Below, one piece after another: positions 8,347-14,918 of a DNA stretch of 64,000 nt. Both the position numbers and the translations under genes were made by a program. Origin of the DNA: JALYXI01 sp963716685 (GTDB lineage: Bacteria; Acidobacteriota; Terriglobia; Bryobacterales; Bryobacteraceae). The notes below the pieces were generated by a model, which saw nothing but the letters and a program-made list of their open reading frames with translations, did not search any database and was not told the DNA's origin. Location: positions 62,001 to 126,000 of the forward strand of contig CAVQTR010000006.1 in assembly GCA_963716685.1 (NCBI GenBank), given 5' to 3'. Numbering within the stretch: the first letter of the stretch is position 1; the number at the start of each line of letters is the position of its first letter.

Positions 8347-9984
8347 TCAGGCGAGACGGCGGGCGACGATAAGGGTGATGTCGTCGGCGGCGGGGGCGTG
8401 CCGCGTCCACTCGGCCACGGCGGCGTTGACGTGCTTCACGATTTCTTCGGCGGGATCGTTGCGGTGAGCGTGCAGCGCGGCAGCGAGATTGACCGTTTCG
8501 AATTCCTCGTCATCCGGCGTGACGGCTTCCGTGATGCCGTCGCTGTAAATGCCGAGCACCTCACCCTTCTCGAGGCGCGCGCTGTACTGCTGATACTCGA
8601 TACCACTCAGGATGCCGAGCACCGGGCCGCCGCCGGGCAGCGTGAGATACGAACCATCCTGGCGCACGATGACGGGCGGATTGTGCCCCGCGTTGGCGTA
8701 CTTCAGCTCGCCGGTTTCGGAATCGAGCACGCACAGGAAAAGGGTGATGAAGCGGCCGTCGGGACAGTTGGCCTGCGTGATGCGGTTGAGGCGCGTCATC
8801 ATGTGGGCGAGGTCGTCCGGTTCATCGATGAGGATTTCGACGCGGGCCTGCAGGCCCATCATAAGGAGCGAGGCGGGCATGCCTTTGCCGGAGACATCCC
8901 CCAGAACCATGGCGACGCGTCCGTTGGGGTACGGGAAGAAGTGGTAGTAATCGCCGCCGACGGTACGGCAGGGCGCGTTGTGGCCGGCGAGATCGAGACC
9001 CGGCACCTCGGGTGCGTTGGGCGGCAGATAGCGCCGCTGGATGGCGGCGGCCTGGGCGAGTTCGTTCTCCATCACCTTGCGCGCGCGGTCCATTTCGGCG
9101 AAGCGCGACTGCTCGATGCGGATGGCGGCAACGTTGGCCATGACGGTGAGCAGGCTGAGATCGTCCTTGGTAAATTCGCGGAGCGTGGAGGGCGAATCGA
9201 GATAGATCAAGCCGATGATGGCCTCGCGCGTTTGCAGCGGGACTGCCATGAGCGTGCGGATGTTTTGTTCGACAATGCTGCGGCGTTCGCGGAAGGCGTC
9301 GTCGAGTGCGGTATCGCGGACGAGTACGGATTCCTTGTTGCGGAGGACGCGGTCGCGTACGGTGGAGCTGATGCGGAAGCCATCGCCCTTGGTGGCGCGG
9401 ACGAGCAGTTCCCCGCCCTCTTCGAGCGTCATGAGGACGCCGCGCTGGGCGTTGACGGCGTCAATGGCGAGTTCGAGGATGAAGCGGAAGAGTTCGGGCA
9501 GCGGGCGCTCGCCGGCGAGTTCGTTACCGGCGCGAATGAGCGCTTGGACGGCGGCGGAGGCCATGACGGGGTCGGCGGCCTTGAGGGAATCGCCTTTGAT
9601 GACGCCGGCAAGATCGGAGATGACGGTGGAGGAAGAAGTGGAGACGTCGGTGGAATCGACAAACACGACGCGGGTGGCGTCTTCGAGTTTTTTGCGCTGA
9701 TCAAAGATGAGGATGAGGTGGCCGGCCATGACGCGATCGCCGGGCTTGAGCGGGTTGCGGCCATCGATGCGGGAGCCGTTCAGGATGGTGCCGTTTTTGC
9801 TGCCGAGATCGCGCAGGAACCACTCGGAGCCTTCGCTTTCGAAGGCGAGGTGCTGGCGCGAGAGACCGGCATCATCGGGATAGCAGAGTTCGGAGATGCT
9901 GGCGCGGCCGAGCGTGAGGCGCTGGCCGGCGAGCGGCACGGAACGGGTTTTGCCATCGGGCGAAAGAATTTGCAGGTCAGGCAT
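8347..9984 (-). CDS. FHA-GAF-PP2C (RsbU/SpoIIE-type) protein serine phosphatase
   Basis: Signalling phosphatase of 545 residues. An FHA phosphothreonine-binding domain (about residues 5-100) shows LGRASISE, LSRQHLAF and GSKNGTILNGS. A GAF sensor domain follows (about 150-305). A metal-dependent PP2C phosphatase of the SpoIIE/RsbU class (about 335-545) has GGDYYHF, VLGDVSGKGMPASLLMMG and GIYSDGITEAV, which include the metal-binding aspartates. Such proteins usually dephosphorylate anti-sigma-factor antagonists in a partner-switching cascade; FHA suggests input from a Ser/Thr kinase. Neither a kinase nor an STAS-domain partner is in the window. No transmembrane segment is seen, so it should be cytoplasmic. 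Confidence 0.92.
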   Translation of the reverse strand: MPDLQILSPDGKTRSVPLAGQRLTLGRASISELCYPDDAGLSRQHLAFESEGSEWFLRDLGSKNGTILNGSRIDGRNPLKPGDRVMAGHLILIFDQRKKLEDATRVVFVDSTDVSTSSSTVISDLAGVIKGDSLKAADPVMASAAVQALIRAGNELAGERPLPELFRFILELAIDAVNAQRGVLMTLEEGGELLVRATKGDGFRISSTVRDRVLRNKESVLVRDTALDDAFRERRSIVEQNIRTLMAVPLQTREAIIGLIYLDSPSTLREFTKDDLSLLTVMANVAAIRIEQSRFAEMDRARKVMENELAQAAAIQRRYLPPNAPEVPGLDLAGHNAPCRTVGGDYYHFFPYPNGRVAMVLGDVSGKGMPASLLMMGLQARVEILIDEPDDLAHMMTRLNRITQANCPDGRFITLFLCVLDSETGELKYANAGHNPPVIVRQDGSYLTLPGGGPVLGILSGIEYQQYSARLEKGEVLGIYSDGITEAVTPDDEEFETVNLAAALHAHRNDPAEEIVKHVNAAVAEWTRHAPAADDITLIVARRLA

Positions 9985-10041
9985 GAGGCTGGCGGATCGG
10001 CTTTGGAACAGGCAGCATACCGCACGGCGGGACGCCCGCGA

Positions 10042-10047
10042 TACAAT
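10042..10047 (+). promoter_or_regulatory. -10-like box (TACAAT) close to the SDR start
   Basis: GATACAATCTT ends 11 bases before the ATG at 10059. With the usual 6-8 base distance to the transcription start, the leader would be only a few bases and has no Shine-Dalgarno, so the mRNA may be nearly leaderless. No clear -35. Confidence 0.35.
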
Positions 10048-10058
10048 CTTACGTTTGC

Positions 10059-10817
10059 ATGCCCAACCATAGTTTACAGAACAAAGTGGCCCTGATCACG
10101 GGCGGAAGCAAGGGACTGGGGCGCGCGATGGCGGTTGCGCTCGCAGCGGAAGGGGCGACGATTGCGCTGGTGTCGCGGGACCGCGAAAAGCTGGAGAGCG
10201 TTGCCGGAGAGGTACGGACGGCGGGAGGCCAGGCGCATGTTTTCGTGGCCGATGTGGCGAACGAAGACGATGTGCTGCGCCTTGAGAAAGAGGTGGCGGC
10301 CGGAGCGGGGCGGATCGACATACTGATCAACAACGCGGGCATCAATATCCGGAAGAACATTACCGAGTTCACGCTGGAGGAATGGAACCGCGTTCAGAAT
10401 ACGAACCTGACGAGCGTGTTTCTGCTGTGCCGCGCATTCGTGCCGCATATGAAAGGCAAGGGGTACGGGCGCATTCTGAATATGACGTCGATCATGAGCC
10501 ATGTTTCGCTGCCGGGACGCGCGGCGTATTCGTCAAGTAAGACGGCGCTGCTGGGGCTGACGCGGGCGCTTGCGCTGGAGCTGGCGCCGGAAGCGATCAC
10601 GGTGAACGGCATTAGTCCGGGGCCGTTTGGCACGGAAATGAACACGCCGATTATGAACGACACGGCGGCGAATGCGCAGTTCGTGGCGAAGATTCCGCTG
10701 GGGCGGTGGGGCAAGGTGGAGGAGATTGGTCAGCTGGCGGTGTATTTGTGTTCGGAAGCGGCGGGGTTCATCACGGGTACGGATGTGCTGATCGACGGCG
10801 GCTGGTGCGCGCAGTAA
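10059..10817 (+). CDS. Short-chain dehydrogenase/reductase (FabG/gluconate 5-dehydrogenase-like)
   Basis: NAD(P)-dependent oxidoreductase of the classical SDR family, 252 residues. The cofactor-binding motif TGGSKGLG is at residues 14-21, NNAG near residue 93, and the catalytic Ser and Tyr-x-x-x-Lys in TSIMSHVSLPGRAAYSSSK (about 144-162). The C-terminal GRWGKVEEIGQLAVYLCSE and GTDVLIDGGW are typical. It could act on a sugar acid or a ketoacyl substrate. The sugar-binding lipoprotein that follows 3 bases later favours carbohydrate metabolism, by inference. The start is ATG 10059, just downstream of a TACAAT box. Confidence 0.92.
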   Translation: MPNHSLQNKVALITGGSKGLGRAMAVALAAEGATIALVSRDREKLESVAGEVRTAGGQAHVFVADVANEDDVLRLEKEVAAGAGRIDILINNAGINIRKNITEFTLEEWNRVQNTNLTSVFLLCRAFVPHMKGKGYGRILNMTSIMSHVSLPGRAAYSSSKTALLGLTRALALELAPEAITVNGISPGPFGTEMNTPIMNDTAANAQFVAKIPLGRWGKVEEIGQLAVYLCSEAAGFITGTDVLIDGGWCAQ

Positions 10818-10820
10818 GCC

Positions 10821-11774
10821 GTGCGTAACCGGCTTCTGGTGTGCGCGGCGCTGTGCGCGCTGGCGGGCTGCCGCGGGACGAAGCAACGGCAGATCGCGGT
10901 GGTGCCGAAGAGCACGGCGAGCGTGTTCTGGCAATCAGTGCAGGCGGGCGCGATGGCGGCGGGGGAGCAGTTCCACGTGCAGATTCTGTGGAGCGGCGCG
11001 TCGTCAGAGACGGATTACAGCCGGCAGATCGAGATTGTGGATTCGATGATTGCGCGGCATGTGGACGGGCTGGCGGTGGCGGCGGCCGACCGCACGATTC
11101 TGGATCAATCGCTGGCACGAGCGGCGGCGGAGAAGATTCCCGTGACGGTGTTCGATTCGGGCGTGGATTCGCAGAATTACATGACGTTCCTGGCGACCGA
11201 CAACTACGCGGCCGGGCAGATGGGCGCGCGGAAACTGGCGGAGCTGGTGGGCGGCAAGGGAAGCGTGGCAATGCTGATGCACGCGCCGGGCAGCTTTTCG
11301 ACAATGGACCGCGAACGCGGGTTTACGGATGCGATGAAGAAAGAGTTCCCGGGGCTGACGATTGTGGCGCGGCAGTTTACGGCGGGGGATCGGGCGAAGG
11401 CGCTCGGGGTGGCGGAGAATATTCTGGCGGCGCACCCGGAGCTGGCGGGGATTTTTGCGTCGTCAGAGCCGAGCTCGATAGGGGCGGCGCAGGCGTTGAA
11501 ATCGCGGAGGCTGGCGGGGAAGGTGAAGCTGGTGGCGTTCGACGCGACGGAGAGCCTGGTGGACGACATGAAACAGGGCGTGATCCAAGGGATTGTAGTG
11601 CAGGATCCGTTCAAAATGGGGTTCGAGGCGGTGAAGACGCTATGCGACAAGCTGGAGGGGAAGACGCCGGCGAAACGGATTGATCTGGCGGCGACAGTGG
11701 TGACGGGCGCGGATCTGGACAAGCCGGAGATCCACGCCCTGCTGTTCCCGGATTTGAAGAAATATCTGAAGTAG
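10821..11774 (+). CDS. Periplasmic sugar-binding lipoprotein, RbsB-like substrate-binding protein
   Basis: Type I periplasmic-binding-protein fold (Peripla_BP_4) for an ABC sugar importer. A lipoprotein signal ends in the lipobox LAGC, with Cys17 as lipidation site. Next come the family's start (IAVVPKSTASVFWQSVQAGA), the HVDGLAVAAAD strand and the second lobe with KVKLVAFDATESLVDDMKQG and QDPFKMGFEAV. The 317-residue length is normal. The start is GTG at 10821, only 3 bases after the SDR stop, so the two form an operon. No ABC ATPase or permease follows, so the transporter partners must be elsewhere, or the protein may work as a sensor. Confidence 0.9.
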   Translation: MRNRLLVCAALCALAGCRGTKQRQIAVVPKSTASVFWQSVQAGAMAAGEQFHVQILWSGASSETDYSRQIEIVDSMIARHVDGLAVAAADRTILDQSLARAAAEKIPVTVFDSGVDSQNYMTFLATDNYAAGQMGARKLAELVGGKGSVAMLMHAPGSFSTMDRERGFTDAMKKEFPGLTIVARQFTAGDRAKALGVAENILAAHPELAGIFASSEPSSIGAAQALKSRRLAGKVKLVAFDATESLVDDMKQGVIQGIVVQDPFKMGFEAVKTLCDKLEGKTPAKRIDLAATVVTGADLDKPEIHALLFPDLKKYLK

Positions 11775-11781
11775 CGCAGCG

Positions 11782-12135
11782 TCAGGGGGTGAGGGTGAGG
11801 GTGAAGCTGCTGTTGCTGCCGACGTTCAGGAGGCGATAGCCCACGATGCGGGATTGCGAAGTGCCGACGCCAAAGCAGTGATTGAACGGCGTGTTGGTGA
11901 CATAGACCTGCACGGGGCCGTTCCAGACAGTGCCCGAGGCGGATTCGGCATAGTAATACCAGTTCGCGTTGTGGACGTCGCCGAGGCTGTTGGCGTACAC
12001 GGTGACGCACTGGCCGGGCGCCATGGCGTACCAGCCGATGGTTTGGAAGTTGCCCTCCCCGCCGCAGGTGCCGGGGCTGTAAAACATGTAGGCGACCCAA
12101 ACCTCTTCATGGAAGTGATTGCAGAAGGCGAGCAT
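11782..12135 (-). CDS. DUF1036 family protein
   Basis: A 117-residue protein with the DUF1036 pattern: FCNHFHEEVWVAYMFYSP near the start, then GWYAMAPGQCVTVYA and NWYYYAESASGTVWNG, and a late cysteine in FNHCFGVG. The family is small, all-beta, rich in Trp/Tyr and of unknown function; members are often exported, but no signal peptide is present here. Four cysteines could form two disulfides. It is coupled to the small gene just upstream: that stop (TGA) lies one base before this ATG, with a GAGGAAGGA ribosome-binding site inside the upstream gene. Confidence 0.8.
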   Translation of the reverse strand: MLAFCNHFHEEVWVAYMFYSPGTCGGEGNFQTIGWYAMAPGQCVTVYANSLGDVHNANWYYYAESASGTVWNGPVQVYVTNTPFNHCFGVGTSQSRIVGYRLLNVGSNSSFTLTLTP

Positions 12136-12136
12136 G

Positions 12137-12337
12137 TCAGTCCTTCCTCGCGGGGAGCGTGGCGGGCGCCTGGTGGGAGTGAGCGTGACCGGGGGCGGCG
12201 TATTTCACGATTTCGTCGAGCTCGGCCTGGGATTGGGTTCCGGCTTTGTGGACAGCGTGGCTGGAGTGGGCCTGGATCTCCGGGGATTTCTCTCCGAAGG
12301 CGACCTGGCCGGGAAGGACGGGAAGTTTGTCAGGCAT
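12137..12337 (-). CDS. Small histidine-rich protein, 66 residues, unknown function
   Basis: First gene of a two-gene operon with the DUF1036 gene. A strong Shine-Dalgarno (AAGGAG, 7 bases before the ATG at 12337) supports it as real. The peptide has Pro-rich ends, no cysteine, and seven histidines, in a middle block (AHSSHAVHKAG) and a later one (GHAHSHQ). There is no signal peptide or transmembrane segment. The acidic helix QAELDEIVKYA between the His blocks is the only likely secondary structure. Possible roles are metal binding, a chaperone or adaptor for the DUF1036 product, or a leader-type peptide. No family is recognised. Confidence 0.65.
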   Translation of the reverse strand: MPDKLPVLPGQVAFGEKSPEIQAHSSHAVHKAGTQSQAELDEIVKYAAPGHAHSHQAPATLPARKD

Positions 12338-12481
12338 GGTGCCTCTCCTTGGGCGCCCCAGGGTGCGGGCGGCAGTGTCAGTATACGGACAATTTGGCGG
12401 AAAGCAAGCAAAGATTGCGGGGTGCGGCGGGGCGGGGTAGACTTGTTCGTGTAAACCGCATTGGCATGATGCAGGTTCCGC

Positions 12482-12558
12482 GCGCCCGTAGCTCAGCTGG
12501 ATAGAGCGCCTGACTTCGAATCAGTAGGCCGGGGGTTCGAGTCCCTCCGGGCGCACCA
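12482..12558 (+). tRNA. tRNA-Arg (anticodon TCG)
   Basis: A 77-base cloverleaf including an encoded CCA. The acceptor stem GCGCCCG pairs with CGGGCGC. The D-arm is GCTC..GAGC. The anticodon stem CCTGA/TCAG carries the loop CTTCGAA, with TCG at positions 34-36, so it reads CGA. The T-arm has GTTCGAGTC. Discriminator base A. Confidence 0.95.
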
Positions 12559-12559
12559 T

Positions 12560-12599
12560 TTAGGTGTTTTGTTCCTTCGGCCCTACCACGTGCACCTAA
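12560..12599 (+). terminator. Possible stem-loop after tRNA-Arg
   Basis: TTAGGTG at 12560-12566 can pair with CACCTAA at 12593-12599, two bases downstream of the tRNA CCA end. The loop is long (26 bases) and no T-run follows, so it is a weak candidate for termination or processing. Confidence 0.25.
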
Positions 12600-12735
12600 T
12601 GCATGGCAGGCAGGTGTGGCGGAGCGAGTAGATGACGAGGGTTCGACCTTGCAGCCTTCGAGATCCAGGTAAACCGCCGTGTTTTCCGAATTCTCTTCTC
12701 GCGTGGCCTAGGGGCGATTGGCGAAAGATCGACTT

Positions 12736-14052
12736 TTAGTGGAGCTTTTCCTGTTTGTAGCCGCCGCGGGTGCGTTCGTAGAACCAGATGGAGCCGAACA
12801 CGATCAGGAGAATCGCAGGGAGGATGGCGACGTACCGGAACGAGACCTGGGAGGCCTGGCCGAGCACGGTGTTTAGCTGGTCGCCGGTCAGGGCGTTGAA
12901 CTGGGCTTCGCCGCCGGCAGCTTCAATTTTGGTGGTGTCGAAGATTTTGCCCATCGCGGGCAGAACGAAGTAGATGGAGAGTGTCCCGGCGGTTCCCATC
13001 AGGCCCATTAGCAGCGCTCCGCCGCGGGGGAAGCGCTCGGAGGCGGCGGCCAGCATGGTGGGCCAGAGATAGCAGACGCCCGTTCCCCAGACACTGGCTG
13101 CGAGGACTCCGGTAAGGGGCGAGTTGGCGATGCTGAGAAGCACCAGTCCGAGCGAACCGAGCAGGCAGGAGACCCAGAGCAGGCCCACGGGCGACAGCTT
13201 GTGCACGGCGGTGCCGGCGAAATGGCGCATCACAAACATCAGCGCGCTGACGTAGATCAGGAGCCAGATGCCGGCCATGTGCACGGTGCGGGTGAGCGCA
13301 AGGTCCACCCACTTGCCGGGGGCGAGTTCGGTAGCCGCGGTCAGGAACATGGACAAAAACCACACGACAAACATGGGCCGGAGCAGTTCCTGGAACATCT
13401 GCTTCGCGCTGATGCCGGAGGCGACGCGCTCCGTGGGCGGGAATTTGGTGCCAAGACAAACGATGCCGAAGGCCAACGCGGGGAGGAGGCTTAGGCCCAA
13501 TTTGACCTGCCAGTTGAAGCCGAGTGAGCCAAGCGCGACGGAGGTGAGCCCGCCGATGATCAGGCCGCCGGGCCACCAGGCGTGCAGGGCGTTGAGGCGT
13601 TTGGTTTTTTCCTCGGGATAGAGTGTGACAGTGAGCGGGTTGATGACGGTTTCGACGAGTCCCCAGCCGACGCCGATGAGCAGCATGGCGCCATAAAGAA
13701 CCCAGTAGACATTCGGGCCGCCGGCGAAGATTTCGACGAGCGTTCCGGAGAGGAAGCAGAAGCTGGAGAGCGTGAGCAGACGGCCCATGCCAAGGTAGTC
13801 GAGGAGGGGGCTGCCAATGGCGATGGTGAAGGCGAAACCGAGGAACGCAACGCCCAGGACGGAGCCGACCATTTCCGCCGAACGGAGCTTGTCGATGGGA
13901 TCGAAGAAGGTGCGCTGCAAATCGCCCGCGATGGCCGTCTGGATGGCCGAATTCATGCCCGCGGTGGCGAGCGCGAGGACGCTCAGGATGAAGATTCGAC
14001 GCTTGTTATAGGCCGCGTGGCGGTCGACCGGCGCGGTAGTGGGCATGGCCAT
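12736..14052 (-). CDS. Major facilitator superfamily transporter (FucP/FHS-like)
   Basis: A 438-residue inner-membrane permease with about 12 predicted helices. The N-terminus has RRIFILSVLALATAGMN, then FAFTIAIGSPLLDYLGMGRL, which resembles the loop 2-3 signature (G.L.D..G) of the MFS. Glycine-rich helices such as YGAMLLIGVGWGLVETVINP and the paired Trp-Pro of HAWWPGGLIIGGL recall sugar MFS proteins of the fucose/glucose-galactose group, but the substrate is not certain. The start is ATG 14052, with AAGGAG 9 bases upstream and a TATACT box at 14083-14088 on the same strand. Confidence 0.88.
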   Translation of the reverse strand: MAMPTTAPVDRHAAYNKRRIFILSVLALATAGMNSAIQTAIAGDLQRTFFDPIDKLRSAEMVGSVLGVAFLGFAFTIAIGSPLLDYLGMGRLLTLSSFCFLSGTLVEIFAGGPNVYWVLYGAMLLIGVGWGLVETVINPLTVTLYPEEKTKRLNALHAWWPGGLIIGGLTSVALGSLGFNWQVKLGLSLLPALAFGIVCLGTKFPPTERVASGISAKQMFQELLRPMFVVWFLSMFLTAATELAPGKWVDLALTRTVHMAGIWLLIYVSALMFVMRHFAGTAVHKLSPVGLLWVSCLLGSLGLVLLSIANSPLTGVLAASVWGTGVCYLWPTMLAAASERFPRGGALLMGLMGTAGTLSIYFVLPAMGKIFDTTKIEAAGGEAQFNALTGDQLNTVLGQASQVSFRYVAILPAILLIVFGSIWFYERTRGGYKQEKLH

Positions 14053-14082
14053 GAAATGAAGCTCCTTGGTTCGGCGATGCCC

Positions 14083-14088
14083 AGTATA
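14083..14088 (-). promoter_or_regulatory. -10 box (TATACT) of the MFS transporter gene
   Basis: On the minus strand the sequence reads TAGTATACTGGG, giving a leader of about 25 bases that contains the AAGGAG ribosome-binding site. It lies in the 44-base gap after the phosphoribosyltransferase gene, so the transporter probably has its own promoter. No clear -35. Confidence 0.4.
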
Positions 14089-14096
14089 CTACGCGC

Positions 14097-14825
14097 CTAG
14101 CTGGCTGCCAGATGGGTGCGCAGGGGAGCGCGCAGGAGGTCGCGAATCTCGCGATCCATGACGGGAGAGAAGTCGCGGTACCAGCGGCCGACAGCGAAAA
14201 ATGGGGTCGGCATGAGAGCGGCAACTACCTGATCCACCTCCGGTTCGAGAGAGGCGCAGCCCTCAACCGAAGCTACCGGCGCGGCGACGACAATTTCACG
14301 CGGCGACTGGTTGCGGAGAGCCTGGACGGCGGCGCGCATGGTGGAGCCGGTGGCGAGGCCATCGTCCACCAGGATGATGGTGCGGCCGGTGACGGATGGA
14401 ACGGGGCGATTGCCTCGGTAAGCGTGCTCGCGGCGGGTGAGTTCCTGACCCTCGCGGGCGGTGACAAGCTCGATCTCCTCCGGAGAGATACCGAACGTGC
14501 CGACCACATCAGGGTCAAGAACCCGAACGCCGCCCGAGGCAATCGCGCCCATGGCCAGCTCGGGCTGACGGGGAACGCCGAGTTTTCGAACAAGAAAGAT
14601 GTCGAAAGCAAGGCTAAGCGCGCGGGAGACCTCAAAGGCAACGGGCACGCCGCCGCGGGGAAGAGCGAGGACCAGCGCACCGGGGTCGCCGGCGTAGCGA
14701 ATCAGCCTGTTTGCCAGGACTCGGCCCGCATCGGCTCGGTTTTCGAAGAGAGCCGCGGCTGGCTGAGAAGGAACCCGGGAACGCATGAATCTGGAGGAAG
14801 AAGAGGAATTCGAGAACATGAACAC
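14097..14825 (-). CDS. Phosphoribosyltransferase-family protein
   Basis: Type I PRTase fold. The PRPP-binding loop is TIILVDDGLATGSTM in the second half, and the N-terminal part has LALPRGGVPVAFEVSRAL followed by FLVRKLGVPRQPELAMGA, the usual order in stand-alone bacterial PRTases of about 220 residues. The family's substrate is unknown; these proteins often occur with stress or dienelactone-hydrolase domains. The first 30 residues (many Ser/Arg) look non-conserved, so the true start may be the ATG at 14786 or later. It is divergent from the HD-GYP gene; the AT-rich 90-base gap probably holds both promoters. Confidence 0.85.
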   Translation of the reverse strand: MFMFSNSSSSSRFMRSRVPSQPAAALFENRADAGRVLANRLIRYAGDPGALVLALPRGGVPVAFEVSRALSLAFDIFLVRKLGVPRQPELAMGAIASGGVRVLDPDVVGTFGISPEEIELVTAREGQELTRREHAYRGNRPVPSVTGRTIILVDDGLATGSTMRAAVQALRNQSPREIVVAAPVASVEGCASLEPEVDQVVAALMPTPFFAVGRWYRDFSPVMDREIRDLLRAPLRTHLAAS

Positions 14826-14918
14826 GGCGAACCGACTTCATTATCGATAAAAATTTTCTATTTGCCAAATAGATTCCAGCGGGGTTGGTGAGATCTCCAC
14901 CATTTTCAACCAGTACTA

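Noticed and set aside
8296..10095. 599-residue open frame opposite the FHA-GAF-PP2C gene
   Set aside because: Low-complexity shadow of a gene whose three domains are clear on the other strand.
14881..14918. Possible riboswitch upstream of the HD-GYP gene
   Set aside because: The stretch is too short for a known c-di-GMP aptamer and lacks its conserved bases.
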